A stretch of 10,378 nt of DNA from NCBI GenBank assembly GCA_001970855.1, contig LSSN01005713.1, positions 1 through 10,378 on the forward strand. Direction: 5' to 3'. The position numbers and the translations under genes are program-made. The notes below the pieces were generated by a model. The model did no database searches. It was given only the letters and a program-made list of their open reading frames with translations, and was not told the origin of the DNA. This DNA comes from Smittium culicis. Lineage: Eukaryota > Kickxellomycota > Harpellomycetes > Harpellales > Legeriomycetaceae. Positions 8,977 to 10,378 of the stretch are shown piece by piece. Position 1 is the first letter of the stretch; the number at the start of each line of letters is the position of its first letter.

Positions 8977-9915
8977 ATGGCTCTATTCGATTCCATAGAA
9001 CTAGCTATCCAAGATATAAGTAAGTTTTCTAGTCCATCTTTACCATTTAATCCCCACCCTTTTAATACCTGGTACTTTTTAATTTCCTCGTTTTCTTTCA
9101 CCAATACTTTAAGTCATCCCATATCAAAATATACCATTCAACTTACAATTTTCCCTTGCTTTTACCAAATAACTTTATACGCTTTACTATAAATTAAGCT
9201 TACAACTATTCATTCTTTTTCGTTATAAAAATACTCAATATCATTTATCATTTACATCTAGTATATTTGTTCTAGCATTTCATTTTTGCTTTAAAATATT
9301 TTCTCATTTTTTAACTTTTTTTTTTTTTAATTCTATATAGAAAACGGAAAGCCAGTTATTGTTGTTGATAACGAAGATCGTGAGAACGAAGGAGACATAA
9401 TTTTCGCAGCCGAGAAATCAACTCCTGAACTTATGGCCTTCACGATCAGGCATACTTCTGGCTTTATTTGCTGCTCGTTAGAGCCATCGCGTCTGCAGCA
9501 ACTAGAGTTGCCCCACATGGTAGCCAACAACACGGACCCTAAGCGCACGCAGTACGCGATCACAGTTGACGCAAAGGAGAAGACTTCAACGGGTATTAGC
9601 GCACACGACCGATCGATGACCGTTAATAAGCTAGCCTCCCCAACAACAACGACCGATGACTTTTACAAGCCTGGTCACGTTTTGCCCCTGTACGCCGATC
9701 CACGAGGCGTTGTTGGCAGGCAAGGTCACACCGAAGCCGCAGTCGATCTCTGCAAGCTCGCCGGCCTCTACCCCGCCGGAGTTCTCTGCGAACTCGTCAA
9801 TGACGATGGATCCATGAAACGCAGAAACGACTGCCGCGAATTCGCTAACACCCATAACCTAAAACTTATCTCCATCGAACAAATCTTGGATTTTATTTCC
9901 CAAAAATCAAACTAA
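8977..9915 (+). CDS. RIB3: 3,4-dihydroxy-2-butanone 4-phosphate synthase (RIB3), two exons
   Basis: This enzyme converts ribulose 5-phosphate to formate and 3,4-dihydroxy-2-butanone 4-phosphate, the four-carbon unit that lumazine synthase uses to build riboflavin. It needs Mg2+. Exon 1 is 8977-9019 (14 codons plus one base) and exon 2 is 9341-9915, giving 205 residues, close to yeast Rib3 (208). Seen in the protein: the acidic loop DNEDRENEGD (24-33) that binds substrate and metal, FTIRHTSG (48-55), TGISAHDR (98-105), PGHVLPL (125-131), GHTEAAVDL (143-151) and GVLCELVNDDGSMKR (161-175), with E165 as the conserved late glutamate. All key residues are present. There is no fused GTP cyclohydrolase II domain, as usual in fungi. 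The start is supported by ACAATGG (A at -3, G at +4) and by the MALFDSIELAI opening. Exon 2 is much richer in G+C and in C-ending codons than VPS15, which suggests selection for expression. Confidence 0.97.
9020..9340 (+). other. RIB3 intron 1 (321 bp)
   Basis: The intron begins GTAAGT and ends TATATAG after a 14-base T-run and splits codon 15 (AAA, Lys) in phase 1. It is longer than any intron in VPS15 and is pyrimidine-rich. A reading frame runs from exon 1 through the donor to a TAA at 9190, but that continuation is not homologous to the family, while splicing joins IQDI directly to KNGKPVIVVDNED. I see no conserved internal RNA structure. Confidence 0.93.
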
Positions 9916-10058
9916 ATATAACCCCCCTTTTTAAATTCTTTTAAATTAAGTCCTCTAATAATATCTTAACTCTCTACCTCTTTTTTTTTTTTCCCAAACA
10001 TTTCTTACTTTCTTTTTTATAACCCATTTTCTTTTACTAATTAGACTTTTTCCTTATA

Positions 10059-10064
10059 AATAAA
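10059..10064 (+). terminator. Candidate RIB3 poly(A) signal
   Basis: An exact AATAAA lies 143 bases after the RIB3 stop codon, following a pyrimidine-rich 3' flank. Chance occurrence is possible in this composition. Confidence 0.35.
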
Positions 10065-10124
10065 TCAAAGCGATACTGTTTTTTTGTTTTTTTTGAATCA
10101 AACAGATTATTATCCATCCAAGAA

Positions 10125-10229
10125 ATGTCTATAACTAAAAACCCCTCCGCCACCCATATCCAATCATTCTCCTGCTCAAAGACACAATCTTTTAAATTTG
10201 AAATATATCATCGCACTATTTCAAATTAA
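10125..10229 (+). CDS. Short ORF of 34 codons, doubtful
   Basis: An ATG with A at -3 (GAAATGT) opens a 34-residue frame beginning MSITKNPSATHIQ and ending TISN before TAA. Its first half is richer in C and in C-ending codons than the DNA around it (CCC TCC GCC ACC), which resembles the codon style of the neighbouring RIB3 gene. It matches nothing I recognise. It could be the 5' exon or an upstream ORF of a gene beyond the window edge, or chance. Its 3' end overlaps an inverted repeat. Confidence 0.15.
   Translation: MSITKNPSATHIQSFSCSKTQSFKFEIYHRTISN
10195..10227. repeat. Inverted repeat, 11-bp perfect arms, 11-base loop
   Basis: AATTTGAAATA at 10195-10205 is the exact reverse complement of TATTTCAAATT at 10217-10227, with an 11-base spacer. 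The arms are AT-rich with one G-C pair, so an RNA hairpin would be weak. It lies about 280 bases downstream of RIB3 and could be a chance dyad, a 3' processing element or a small mobile-element remnant. Confidence 0.6.
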
Positions 10230-10378
10230 TAGATTTTATTGGGAGATTGACGCTTAAAAGCAGATAAAAAAAATATCAATCTCACCATTTAAAATGAACT
10301 CATATTTGTTACTTCAATGTATCTTTTTTCTACTAACAAATTGAAATTTTGATGATAAATATAAAAAATATTAGAAAT

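Larger units (their letters stand above)
9916..10378. other. RIB3 3' flank
   Basis: Downstream of RIB3 the + strand is C/T-rich up to about 10050, then returns to AT-rich DNA. It holds the candidate poly(A) signal, one short ORF and one inverted repeat listed below. No further gene is identifiable before the window ends. Confidence 0.6.

Noticed and set aside
9020..9192. Read-through of RIB3 exon 1 to a TAA at 9190
   Set aside because: Continues past a consensus GTAAGT donor into non-homologous sequence; splicing to 9341 restores the full DHBP synthase.
9020..9340. Riboswitch in the RIB3 intron
   Set aside because: Fungal introns are known to carry TPP riboswitches, not FMN ones, and no conserved FMN or TPP motif is visible here.
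9333..9855. Minus-strand ORFs of 76 and 74 codons
   Set aside because: Antisense shadows of the G+C-richer RIB3 exon 2, whose sense frame is a certain enzyme.

Overview
The window looks like nuclear DNA of a eukaryote, most likely a fungus and perhaps an early-diverging, AT-rich lineage. The genes are split by short spliceosomal introns: GT-AG, nearly all with GTA donors, several with TACTAA/CTAAC-like branch sites. The intergenic DNA is very AT-rich. A stand-alone RIB3-type DHBP synthase and the style of the VPS15 protein fit a fungus. The species is not determined, and no bacterial operon, CRISPR array, tRNA or rRNA was seen.

Layout: (1) 101-6579, + strand: a complete VPS15 gene (regulatory pseudokinase subunit of the Vps34 class III PI3-kinase), which I reconstruct as 18 exons and about 1,575 residues with kinase-like, HEAT and WD40 parts in the usual order. 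(2) 6580-8976: about 2.4 kb without an intact gene. It holds a probable decayed coding region (about 7050-7704) and a 25-bp tandem repeat (8163-8220), followed by the pyrimidine-rich promoter region of the next gene. (3) 8977-9915, + strand: a complete two-exon RIB3 gene for 3,4-dihydroxy-2-butanone 4-phosphate synthase (205 residues) in riboflavin synthesis. (4) 9916-10378: 3' flank of RIB3 with a possible poly(A) signal, a 34-codon ORF of doubtful status and an 11-bp-stem inverted repeat.

The two intact genes belong to unrelated processes (endosome/autophagy lipid signalling and vitamin B2 synthesis), and nothing suggests they act together. No new multi-gene system is visible. The points most worth checking are an intact DFG in a Vps15 pseudokinase domain, one intron junction with two competing solutions (AAG acceptor or an 8-nt micro-exon), and the decayed coding region between the genes.
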